A stretch of 64,000 nucleotides of DNA, taken from positions 864,418 through 928,417 of the forward strand of contig NZ_KB373314.1 in NCBI RefSeq assembly GCF_000314795.2, given 5' to 3'. This DNA is from Streptococcus sp. F0442 (lineage in GTDB: Bacteria; Bacillota; Bacilli; Lactobacillales; Streptococcaceae). The notes beneath the pieces are model-generated. The model did not search any database. It had not been told where the DNA came from and saw nothing but the letters and a program-made list of their open reading frames with translations. Positions within the stretch are counted from its first letter, which is position 1, and each line of letters begins with the position of its first letter. Both the position numbers and the translations under genes were made by a program. Below, one piece after another: positions 57,024 through 64,000 of the stretch.

Positions 57024-59549
57024 TTATTCGCTACGTAAAGATTCCACTGGGTCTTTCTTTGCGGCGATGCGTGAAGGGATGAGACCAGCTAACATGGTAA
57101 GGACAATGGAGATACCAATCAGGATGATCGCTGCTTCCCATGGTAACTGCGCTACGTTTTCCACGTTAGTCATTTTCGCAACGACGGCATTGATTGGAAG
57201 TGTTGCAAGGAGTGTAATTCCGATACCGAGCACTCCGGAAATAAATCCTTCGATAGCTGTTTCGGCCGTGAAGATACGACGGATGTCTTTCTTCGAAGCC
57301 CCCATTGCACGTAAGATTCCGATTTCTTTTGTACGTTCGAGAACCGAGATGTAGGTGATAATCGCAATCATAATCGATGATACGATGAGCGAGATGGCTA
57401 CGAAACCAACGAGTACGGTTGTAATCACGCCCACCATTGTCGTAATCGAAGACATAATGGTTTGAATATCGTCGGAGTAGGCGAGCACTTTGTCGTCTTC
57501 GCCAGCGTCTTTTTTCGCCGTGTTATAAGCGTTGATGAAGTCCTTCAACTCTTGTTTTTGTTGGAAGGAAGAGGTGTAGAACTCGATGGCAGCCGGTTTG
57601 GATTTGTCGATGACACCCAATTTCGCGAGATTTTCCTCGTAAGTGGCAGCCGAGTTTTCGTTGTATTGTTGGATATATTGTGCTTGTTGTTCAGGCGTCA
57701 ATTTGACCAACTTGATTTTTTCTTCTTCGGTTAAATCAGCCGAATTGAACGGTTTTGGATCTTTGGCAAATTCTTTTCCAGTAAATACATTGATAGTTGG
57801 GTTAGCTTCTTGCTCCTTCACGATGTCACTGTTTTGAATTTGTTCAGAAGTGTCATCGATAAGGGCGCTTGTATAAGCTACCCCACCAGAAGGAGAGTTC
57901 ACCCCAGAACTGGTGCCTTCTTTTTGACGAAGAACGCCGACAATTTTAAGCTCAAGGCCATTCTCTATTTGCGTCTTCATATAGGCTTCGTCGTTAATTT
58001 TATTTATCCATTGGTTGTTTTCTTTGACGAAGCGATTCGTGTTGACAACAGCTTTGAAAGTTTTTCCAATGAAATCCCTATACTGATAGGTTTGGGATTT
58101 GAGTTCATCCAGTTTCTTCGCATCGTTTAATTCGCTAGGGTCTTTGATGCGTAAGCTATAAAGGAGGAGGTCACTGATTTGGTTCTCTTCATCCACGATC
58201 AGGACGATTTCAGATTTATCCTTCGGAAGGCGACCTTCTAGCACATCATATTGCGCCTTAAGCATTTCCTGGTCGCTTGACAGTTGGCTCCAGTAGTCGA
58301 TGTTTTGCAAATAGCCTTTAATTGTTTGGTTGGCCGTATCGACTTCGTCCGCGAGGTTAGACGGAAGAATGCTCTTTGGACCGTTAGAGGTGTCACTGGC
58401 GTAAATATAGGGTTGTAAATTGTACTGGTAACGAATATCTTTTGTAAGGTGTGCGGCTTCTGAAGCGTGTTTATCTAAGTAGGTTTTGAAGGACGCGAGG
58501 TCATTTTTCCCTATTTGTTTTTTCAATAGATTCGTTAAAAGCGTATTGACACCGAGTTCGTTTTTATCCCTATAAGGCTTTTCACTCAAGTCTGGAGAGG
58601 TTGCCATCAGATTACTCTGGTTCTGCTCGCTAATCGTCAATGGCAAAGAGACAAGAGTGTCTTCTTGCACCTTTTTCACATAATCGCTCACACCGTTTGA
58701 GAGGGCCAAGATCAGGGCAATCCCGATAATCCCGATGGAACCAGCAAAGGCAGTCAGAAATGTCCGACCTTTCTTCGTCAATAGGTTATTAAACGAAAGG
58801 GACAAAGCCGTCAGAAAGCTCATCTTTGTCTTTGTAAACTGAATGTCCCCTTGTTTGGGTTCTTCGGTTGGTTCGTATGGATTCGAGTCGCTTAAGATAT
58901 TTCCATCTAATACTTGTACGATACGTGTAGAGTAGGTTTTCGCCAGTTCTGGATTATGCGTCACCATGATCACGAGACGTTCTTTGGCGATGTCTTTTAA
59001 TAACTCCATGATTTGAAGAGAAGTCTCAGAATCGAGCGCTCCTGTTGGCTCATCAGCTAAAACGACTTTAGGATTATTGACAAGAGCACGCGCAATCGCG
59101 ATTCGCTGCATTTGTCCGCCAGACATTTGGCTTGGTTTCTTATATAAATGATCTTTTAGGCCAACGCGTTCAAGTACTTCGATGGCACGCCTCTTACGTT
59201 CCGATTTAGAAACGCCAGAGAGCGTCATCGCAATTTCGACGTTTGAGAGTGCCGTTTGGTGACCAATCAGATTATAGGATTGGAAGACGAATCCGATGGT
59301 GTGGTTTCTGTAGCTATCCCAATCGCGGTCTTTAAATTGCTTGGTTGATTTTCCTTGGATGAGTAAATCACCCGATGTGTATTGGTCGAGTCCACCGATG
59401 ATATTTAAGAGGGTGGTTTTCCCTGAACCCGATTGTCCGAGAATCGAGACGAACTCATTTTCACGGAAACGAATCGATATATCCTTCAAAGCGTGAAACT
59501 CTTGATTCCCCGTATAATAAACTTTTGAAATACGTTGTAGTTGTAACAT
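57024..59549 (-). CDS. MacB-like ABC transporter, fused ATPase and FtsX permease
   Basis: This 841-residue protein joins an ABC ATPase to an FtsX-type permease. The ATPase has Walker [11 protein letters not shown] (37-46), [17 protein letters not shown] and [13 protein letters not shown]. The permease has one transmembrane helix near residue 270 ([17 protein letters not shown]), a long extracytoplasmic domain of about 360 residues and three C-terminal helices. This type moves nothing across the membrane in bulk; it transmits ATP-driven motion to extracytoplasmic partners, exporting or expelling peptides and antibiotics. It is a single gene. No sensor kinase or accessory protein is adjacent, so its substrate is unknown. 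Confidence 0.87.
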   Translation of the reverse strand: MLQLQRISKVYYTGNQEFHALKDISIRFRENEFVSILGQSGSGKTTLLNIIGGLDQYTSGDLLIQGKSTKQFKDRDWDSYRNHTIGFVFQSYNLIGHQTALSNVEIAMTLSGVSKSERKRRAIEVLERVGLKDHLYKKPSQMSGGQMQRIAIARALVNNPKVVLADEPTGALDSETSLQIMELLKDIAKERLVIMVTHNPELAKTYSTRIVQVLDGNILSDSNPYEPTEEPKQGDIQFTKTKMSFLTALSLSFNNLLTKKGRTFLTAFAGSIGIIGIALILALSNGVSDYVKKVQEDTLVSLPLTISEQNQSNLMATSPDLSEKPYRDKNELGVNTLLTNLLKKQIGKNDLASFKTYLDKHASEAAHLTKDIRYQYNLQPYIYASDTSNGPKSILPSNLADEVDTANQTIKGYLQNIDYWSQLSSDQEMLKAQYDVLEGRLPKDKSEIVLIVDEENQISDLLLYSLRIKDPSELNDAKKLDELKSQTYQYRDFIGKTFKAVVNTNRFVKENNQWINKINDEAYMKTQIENGLELKIVGVLRQKEGTSSGVNSPSGGVAYTSALIDDTSEQIQNSDIVKEQEANPTINVFTGKEFAKDPKPFNSADLTEEEKIKLVKLTPEQQAQYIQQYNENSAATYEENLAKLGVIDKSKPAAIEFYTSSFQQKQELKDFINAYNTAKKDAGEDDKVLAYSDDIQTIMSSITTMVGVITTVLVGFVAISLIVSSIMIAIITYISVLERTKEIGILRAMGASKKDIRRIFTAETAIEGFISGVLGIGITLLATLPINAVVAKMTNVENVAQLPWEAAIILIGISIVLTMLAGLIPSRIAAKKDPVESLRSE

Positions 59550-59660
59550 ATACTCGATCCTTTCATAAATATGAGTAGTCTATCACAATTTGAATTGGGA
59601 GTCAATATATTAAATCGATGATTTCTAAAATATCCTCAACAAAGGAAAGATCGATTTCCA

Positions 59661-60575
59661 TTAATGATGGTGATGGTGGTGGTGATCATGTCCATGACTT
59701 TGACTGGCTTCCAGCTCTTCGATATTTCGCTTGTGGGAGCGGTGAGTTGCTAGGTCTTCATCCACTTCGATGGTGACATTTTGAAAGCCACTCTCTTTGA
59801 GCAAGTCTCGAATAGACTCTTTACAGACCTCCATATATTTGACATGGTCCAGACAAACATGGACAATAGCATTTTTCTCTAAGCCATCCATGGTCCAAAG
59901 ATTAAGCTGATTGATACTAGCTACATTGTCCAACTGCTCTAAATCATTCTTAACTTGATTGATATCTACCCCTTCTGGCACAGCATCCAGGAAAATCTTG
60001 AGCGTGCTCAAAAAACGGGGAATAGCTTTGGACAGAATAAAGAAGGAAATAGCAAGAGACAAGAGGGGATCTAGGATATACCAGTCAGTAAATCGGAGGA
60101 CAATGGCCATCAAGATGACAGCCAACCAACCTAAGGTATCTTCCAAAAAATGCAGGCTGAGAATGGATTCATTCTTAGTTTGCCCCTTGCGAATAACCAG
60201 ACTCGCCAGCACATTGACACTGATAGCAATCATTCCCAACCAAAGAAGCCCTTCGTCATTGACGGGCTGAGGGTGGAAAAGCTTGCTTACATTTTCTAAA
60301 ATCACCATACCAGACCCGGTCATCAGAATGACTGCCGTTACTAAAGCCCCTAATAAGCTAAAACGCTTGTAGCCTAGGGTATAGCGGCTATCTTCTTGAC
60401 GATTGGAGATCGTTTCTAGAAAGGCCGAGAGGCCAATGGCTAGAGCATCCCCCAAGTCATGGACAGAATCAGCGAGAACAGCACTGGAACCAAAGATTCC
60501 CCCTGCAATAAACTCAACAATGGCAAAACTTAGATTCAAGAAAAAAGCCAGCCAAACAGCACGTTTTGAACTCAT
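59661..60575 (-). CDS. czcD: Cation diffusion facilitator, zinc exporter CzcD
   Basis: This 304-residue CDF protein has six transmembrane helices with the metal site VLADSVHDLGDALAIG in helix 2 and a second HFLEDTLGWLAV in helix 5. A cytoplasmic ferredoxin-like domain (about 205-285) follows, and the natural His-rich end reads HGHDHHHHHHH. It exports Zn2+ in exchange for protons. The gene stops at 59661 and is divergent from a TetR-type regulator with a palindrome between them, as for S. pneumoniae czcD-sczA. Zinc as substrate is inferred from that arrangement. Confidence 0.9.
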   Translation of the reverse strand: MSSKRAVWLAFFLNLSFAIVEFIAGGIFGSSAVLADSVHDLGDALAIGLSAFLETISNRQEDSRYTLGYKRFSLLGALVTAVILMTGSGMVILENVSKLFHPQPVNDEGLLWLGMIAISVNVLASLVIRKGQTKNESILSLHFLEDTLGWLAVILMAIVLRFTDWYILDPLLSLAISFFILSKAIPRFLSTLKIFLDAVPEGVDINQVKNDLEQLDNVASINQLNLWTMDGLEKNAIVHVCLDHVKYMEVCKESIRDLLKESGFQNVTIEVDEDLATHRSHKRNIEELEASQSHGHDHHHHHHH

Positions 60576-60591
60576 TTTTTTACCTTCCTTT

Positions 60592-60632
60592 GGTATAATA
60601 GTAATAGTATTATCTTCTCACTAGTATTATCT
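60592..60632. promoter_or_regulatory. czcD upstream region with direct repeats
   Basis: AGTATTATCT occurs at 60606-60615 and again at 60623-60632, 17 bases apart. TATAAT-like sequences lie on both strands. The region holds the czcD promoter and perhaps a regulator site. Confidence 0.45.
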
Positions 60633-60682
60633 CTAACTCTAAAAAGAAAGGATAGGGGCAAACTGTTTAGGATGTACGTTAC

Positions 60683-60697
60683 TGAACAATTTGTTCA
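60683..60697. promoter_or_regulatory. SczA-type operator candidate
   Basis: TGAACAATTTGTTCA is a perfect 7-1-7 palindrome. The TGTTCA/TGAACA half-sites resemble the SczA motif I recall from S. pneumoniae. It lies 10 bases before ATG 60708. Confidence 0.65.
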
Positions 60698-60707
60698 AAG
60701 TGTCCAT

Positions 60708-61247
60708 ATGACAACACAGGATCGTCGTATTACCAAAACTAGGAAAGCTATCTATCATGCTTTTTTACACTTACTCAACCAAAAAGACTACGACATTATT
60801 ACCGTTCAGGAAATTATTGACCGTGCTGATGTGGGGCGTTCAACTTTTTACAGCCATTACGAGAGTAAGGAACTCTTGCTGGATGAACTCTGCCAAAAAC
60901 TCTTTCACCACCTCTTTGAGCGAGATGATCAGCTCTCTCCCCAAGACTACCTAGCCCATATCTTTCAGCATTTCAAGAAAAACCAAGACCATGTGACCAG
61001 TCTCTTGCTTTCCAAAAATGATTATTTTATCCGGCAACTGAAAAAAGAACTGGAGCACGACGTCTACCCCATGGTAGCTGAGAAACTGATTCAATCTCAC
61101 CCCAACATCCCCCACTCCTATCTCAAACACCTGGTCGTAACCAACTTCATTGAAACCCTCAGCTGGTGGTTGAAAAAAGGCAAGACTTATACCGAACAAG
61201 AAGTCATCCAGTTTTATTTGGAGATTTTAAACGTCGCTTCTAACTAA
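60708..61247 (+). CDS. sczA: TetR/AcrR-family regulator, SczA-like
   Basis: This 179-residue TetR-family protein has the N-terminal helix-turn-helix ITKTRKAIYHAFLHLLNQKDYDIITVQEIIDRADVGRSTFYSHYESKELLL. A helical ligand domain contains several histidines that could bind zinc. In S. pneumoniae the divergent regulator SczA activates czcD in zinc. I prefer ATG 60708, since the operator palindrome at 60683 would otherwise be inside the gene; ATG 60672 gives twelve more residues, and neither start has a clear ribosome binding site. The pair and orientation support the name. Confidence 0.78.
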   Translation: MTTQDRRITKTRKAIYHAFLHLLNQKDYDIITVQEIIDRADVGRSTFYSHYESKELLLDELCQKLFHHLFERDDQLSPQDYLAHIFQHFKKNQDHVTSLLLSKNDYFIRQLKKELEHDVYPMVAEKLIQSHPNIPHSYLKHLVVTNFIETLSWWLKKGKTYTEQEVIQFYLEILNVASN

Positions 61248-61285
61248 GGTGCGACTTTACATCATGTATCATAGAAAGGAAAACT

Positions 61286-61618
61286 ATGCTCCTCCCCATT
61301 CTTCTCGGCTTTTTCACAGCCTTATTTGCCCTTGTTTTTGCTCTTCTTCATTTATTGGTCAGCCTTTCCGAATTAAAAAATGGCAAAAAGACCCTTGGAA
61401 TTTACCTACTTTTTCTAGGAAGTAGCCTTGCGACCTTCTCTCTCATCCTCTACTTCCTTTTGCCAATTCTTGCTTTATTCATTTGGCTGATCGGAGTTAG
61501 CTTGATTTGCTACGGAGCCTATTGGAATGGCAAGCACAAAGAAAACTTCCATCTAGCCCACCATGTCATTCGGATCGGAATTGCTCTGATTCTTACCATT
61601 TTATTAGCCCTTATCTAA
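61286..61618 (+). CDS. Small hydrophobic membrane protein of unknown function
   Basis: This 110-residue protein has about four hydrophobic helices (LLGFFTALFALVFALLHLLVSL, LGIYLLFLGSSLATFSLIL, LLPILALFIWLIGVSLICYGAYW, VIRIGIALILTILLALI). I do not recognise a family. AAAGGA lies upstream of the ATG, and the gene begins 38 bases after sczA ends, so they may be cotranscribed. A strong terminator follows. A role in metal or envelope homeostasis is only suggested by location. Confidence 0.65.
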   Translation: MLLPILLGFFTALFALVFALLHLLVSLSELKNGKKTLGIYLLFLGSSLATFSLILYFLLPILALFIWLIGVSLICYGAYWNGKHKENFHLAHHVIRIGIALILTILLALI

Positions 61619-61619
61619 G

Positions 61620-61656
61620 AAAAACTCAAGTTTTATCAATGAAAACTTGAGTTTTT
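61620..61656. terminator. Terminator between the small membrane protein gene and the SDR gene
   Basis: AAAACTCAAGTTTT pairs with GAAAACTTGAGTTTT around a short loop, with A and T runs outside. It can work in both directions. Confidence 0.9.
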
Positions 61657-61681
61657 TGATAGTTACGAAATCAATAAGGAA

Positions 61682-62554
61682 TTAAAAATCCTGCTTTTCT
61701 TTAAACAGTTTAATCTTTTCTTGGCAGTAATCCATCAATTTCTGTGCTTTTTCAAATGAGTAGCCTTTTTCAGATACAGACTTGACTTTCTTTTCATCAA
61801 AATAGTAGCCTGTCAAGCCCCTGACTTCCTCTGATAAGGTGAGATAATAGCCTGTTTCGATTCCCTGATCTAGATCTTTCGAGAGAGATTTCATCAGGCG
61901 TCCGAAGAGAGACTTTTTCGTCTTTGCATCACTAGAATGATTCCCTAAGTTAGTCGAATTTAAGCCGGGATGGTAGGCATTAATAGTGATATTTGAACCT
62001 TTTAAAAAGAAATCTCTTGCTAGATAGCGTGTCATCCAAATGGTATAGAGTTTGGAATTATTATAGGCCAATCCTGGATGATAGTTGTTCTCAAATCCAA
62101 AGTCCAAATCCTTGACTTTGGCAAAATGATGCATATAGGAAGAGGTATTAATGACACGGCCATCAGTCGCTTTTTCTAACAAGGGGCTTAGCTCAGTTGT
62201 TAATATATAGGGAACGAGAACGGATAACATAAATGTCAACTCGACATTTTCAGCACTCGCTTTTCGGTCTTTTCCTGCATACAGTCCCGCATTGTTAAAT
62301 AAGACATCGATACGTTGAAAGTCTCGCTTAATTTCCTCTACAAATCGATAAACATCCTCTAATTTTGAAAAATCGGCCAAGTAACCAGACACTCTGCCTC
62401 TCAAGGAAACTGCCCGAACCTCTTGAAGCACTAATTCCAGTTTTTGAGGATTGCGACCATGAAGAATGACCTGATGACCTTCACTGGCCAGTTTCTTTGC
62501 CAAGTGCTTTCCAATGCCATCCGTAGCACCTGTTATTAGAATGGTTTTGACCAT
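61682..62554 (-). CDS. Short-chain dehydrogenase/reductase
   Basis: This 290-residue SDR enzyme has the nucleotide motif LITGATDGIGKHLAKKL, NNAGLY at the end of the fourth strand and the catalytic YNNSK (Tyr and Lys of YxxxK). It oxidises or reduces a small alcohol or ketone with NAD(P). I chose the ATG at 62552-62554, with GGAGG six bases upstream, since the family starts there. It lies one base after the hydrolase stop codon. Together with the hydrolase and a quinone-oxidoreductase-like gene it forms a three-gene unit; the substrate is unknown. Confidence 0.87.
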   Translation of the reverse strand: MVKTILITGATDGIGKHLAKKLASEGHQVILHGRNPQKLELVLQEVRAVSLRGRVSGYLADFSKLEDVYRFVEEIKRDFQRIDVLFNNAGLYAGKDRKASAENVELTFMLSVLVPYILTTELSPLLEKATDGRVINTSSYMHHFAKVKDLDFGFENNYHPGLAYNNSKLYTIWMTRYLARDFFLKGSNITINAYHPGLNSTNLGNHSSDAKTKKSLFGRLMKSLSKDLDQGIETGYYLTLSEEVRGLTGYYFDEKKVKSVSEKGYSFEKAQKLMDYCQEKIKLFKEKQDF

Positions 62555-62555
62555 A

Positions 62556-63392
62556 TTAGTCCTCCAAGAAAGCAATGAGTTCTTTTGAAAACTCCTCTGC
62601 ATATTGGAAGATCGAACCGTGACCAGCATGTGGATAGATGATGAGTTTACTATCTTTTATTTTCTCATGCATATCATAAGAATTTTCCGTTGGAACCTGC
62701 ATATCCTTGTCTCCGTTGACGATTAAGGTTGGTTGGGTGATTAATCTTAGGTCGTCTTGAGAATCTTTCCCCCAACGTTTAATAGCTTTGAGTTGAGTCA
62801 AGAAACCAGGCACACTCATGTCTTTGTCCGCAAATTCCTTGGTTCGCATTCCCATTCGTCCGAGAACTTTCAAGGCTTCGATTTTTCCTTGTTCATCATG
62901 TTTATAGAAGATATAGCGTTTAGGATCGATGCGCTCGAGTCCAGCTTTAAACATATAGTTAAAGGTTTTCCCTGTAACCTTATCGACCTCTTTTCCTCCT
63001 CGAGGTCCTGTTCCTGCCAAGATGAGACGGTTGACCAAATCAGGCTTGATTCGGACCATTTCTTGAGCAATCATGCCTCCCATAGAAAGACCAAGGAGAT
63101 TGATTTTATCGTAACCAAGGGCTTTTACAAAGGCAATTGTCTGCTCAGCCATTCCAGGAATGGTTGGCGCCACTTTGCCTTGACTGGCTCCCACACCAGG
63201 AAGGTCGACCACAATCACATGGTGTTTTTCAGCAATCAATTCCAAGAGTTTTGGATCCCAGTTGTCGAGGGTTGCTGCCAAATGGACTAGCATCAGAGGA
63301 GGTAGTTTTGATTTGCCTTTGCTGAGTTCGCGATAGGCAATTTGATTTCCTTGGACAGTGATGTATTGATTTTTAGTTGTAAGATATGACAT
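62556..63392 (-). CDS. Alpha/beta-fold hydrolase
   Basis: This 278-residue hydrolase begins MSYLTTKNQYITVQGNQIAYRELS. The nucleophile elbow is GLSMGGMIAQEM (Ser near residue 101), with LIVNGDKDMQVP supplying the acid and PHAGHGSIFQYAEEF the histidine. It lacks a signal peptide. The substrate is unknown; family members cleave esters, lactones or C-C bonds. I chose the ATG at 63390-63392 because AAAGGA precedes it. It lies 13 bases after the dehydrogenase ends and its stop nearly touches the SDR start, so the three are one operon. Confidence 0.87.
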   Translation of the reverse strand: MSYLTTKNQYITVQGNQIAYRELSKGKSKLPPLMLVHLAATLDNWDPKLLELIAEKHHVIVVDLPGVGASQGKVAPTIPGMAEQTIAFVKALGYDKINLLGLSMGGMIAQEMVRIKPDLVNRLILAGTGPRGGKEVDKVTGKTFNYMFKAGLERIDPKRYIFYKHDEQGKIEALKVLGRMGMRTKEFADKDMSVPGFLTQLKAIKRWGKDSQDDLRLITQPTLIVNGDKDMQVPTENSYDMHEKIKDSKLIIYPHAGHGSIFQYAEEFSKELIAFLED

Positions 63393-63405
63393 TGTCTTTT
63401 CCTTT

Positions 63406-64000
63406 TTATTTCTTAAAGCTGAGGACTGTTTTTCCACGTGAGCGCCCATTAGCGACCTTGTCTAAGGCGCTATTCACCTCTTCAAATGGATAGACTGTAT
63501 CGATAGAGGGCTTGATTTCGAGTTTGCTAAAGAGGTCAGCTACCTCTTGTAATTGAGCACCATTGCTTTCTACAAAGATAAAATGGTAGTGAACGCCGTA
63601 TTTGTCAGCCATCTTATCAAATTTGCGACCGGCTAATCCAAGAATCATCTGTTTCCATTTTGGCAGGTTCATGCGTTTGGCAAAGTCACCATTTGGCATA
63701 GCACGGAGGGAAACAAGCTGACCACCTTTTTTCATGATAGACATTTGTTTTTCAGTCTCAGCGCCACCAAGGGTATCGAGGACATAATCAACCTGGCTAA
63801 CAGTTTTTGCATAATCCTCTGTTTTGTAATCGATAAAGCGGTCTGCTCCTAGCTTCAAAACTCGCTCAGCACTATCTCCAGCCCCATTGGTAATGACTGT
63901 CAAGCCCTTGGCCTTGGCAATTGGAATGGCCATTCCACCGACACCTCCAGTACCACCAGAGATAAAGATCGTCTTGCCAGCTTGAGCTCCCATGAGTTCT
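63406..64000 (-). CDS. Zinc-free MDR oxidoreductase (quinone-oxidoreductase-like), N-terminus cut by window edge
   Basis: The frame runs from the window end and codes the last 198 residues of a medium-chain reductase. It has the cofactor motif ISGGTGGVGGMAIPIAKAKG, DYVLDTLGG and the usual C-terminal VYPFEEVNSALDKVANGRSRGKTVLSF. The N-terminal catalytic domain lies beyond the window. The visible part is like NADPH:quinone reductase and trans-2-enoyl reductase relatives. It is the first visible gene of a unit with the hydrolase and SDR genes, perhaps for stress-generated aldehydes or quinones. Confidence 0.85.
   Translation of the reverse strand, partial: ELMGAQAGKTIFISGGTGGVGGMAIPIAKAKGLTVITNGAGDSAERVLKLGADRFIDYKTEDYAKTVSQVDYVLDTLGGAETEKQMSIMKKGGQLVSLRAMPNGDFAKRMNLPKWKQMILGLAGRKFDKMADKYGVHYHFIFVESNGAQLQEVADLFSKLEIKPSIDTVYPFEEVNSALDKVANGRSRGKTVLSFKK

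Noticed and set aside
59661-59696. Run of His codons that could be taken for an engineered tag
   Set aside because: His-rich termini are natural in CDF zinc exporters, and the flanking sequence is normal chromosomal context.

Overview
The window reads as a chromosomal segment of an oral Streptococcus, probably mitis/sanguinis group. It is a low-GC Gram-positive genome with strong AAGGAGG ribosome binding sites, LPxTG surface proteins, the rpsF-ssb-rpsR and efp-asp23-nusB operons, a DexB-type glucosidase, CcpA (cre) sites, and a SczA/CzcD-like zinc pair. The species call is inference from gene content. No rRNA, tRNA, CRISPR array, prophage or intact insertion sequence was seen.

Layout. 1-1312: end of scrB and its regulator scrR. 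1318-1490: first copy of a three-hairpin repeat. 1531-3006: efp-asp23-nusB operon. 3090-5152: an SPFH-domain protein with a secreted or anchored zinc-ribbon protein. 5210-9099: Xaa-Pro peptidase and uvrA. 9222-10871: corA and a membrane protein. 10904-12727: a GNAT enzyme and rpsF-ssb-rpsR. 12927-15256: three overlapping genes likely to act on a surface glycan. 15323-18855: LPxTG 5'-nucleotidase, a CHY zinc-finger protein, and bioY with a BirA-type operator. 19181-21565: phosphoketolase.

21859-33481 is a complete histidine-degradation locus. hutI is divergent from hutU-ftcD-fchA-fhs-hutD-permease-hutH-hutG. Histidine is imported and deaminated to urocanate (HutH), hydrated (HutU), ring-opened to formiminoglutamate (HutI), and converted to glutamate by HutG or by FtcD/FchA/Fhs, the latter with possible ATP recovery through formyl-THF. 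A 978-residue BTAD/ATPase/TPR-type regulator (33625-36561) lies convergent to hutG and is a candidate control protein.

36693-39988: metE-metF behind a MetR/MtaR-like box. 40201-44221: GH31 enzyme and DexB, each behind its own promoter and cre-like site. 44520-44692: second copy of the repeat. 44697-48182: KtrAB potassium uptake, a nucleoside phosphorylase and an acetyltransferase. 48221-49869: DeoR regulator and Cof phosphatase behind a 10-bp periodic operator-like array. 50141-51559: LPxTG von Willebrand A protein. 51711-54425: SF2 helicase with a membrane segment. 54482-56703: alcohol dehydrogenase and ferrochelatase. 57024-61247: fused ABC transporter, CzcD and SczA. 61286-64000: small membrane protein, then an SDR/hydrolase/quinone-oxidoreductase operon cut by the window edge.

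The items most worth following are the duplicated three-hairpin repeat, the hut half-site array with its unusual candidate regulator, the structured leader before hutH, the membrane-linked helicase, and the glycosyltransferase/phosphodiester-glycosidase cluster. All homology calls are by reading; no database search was run.
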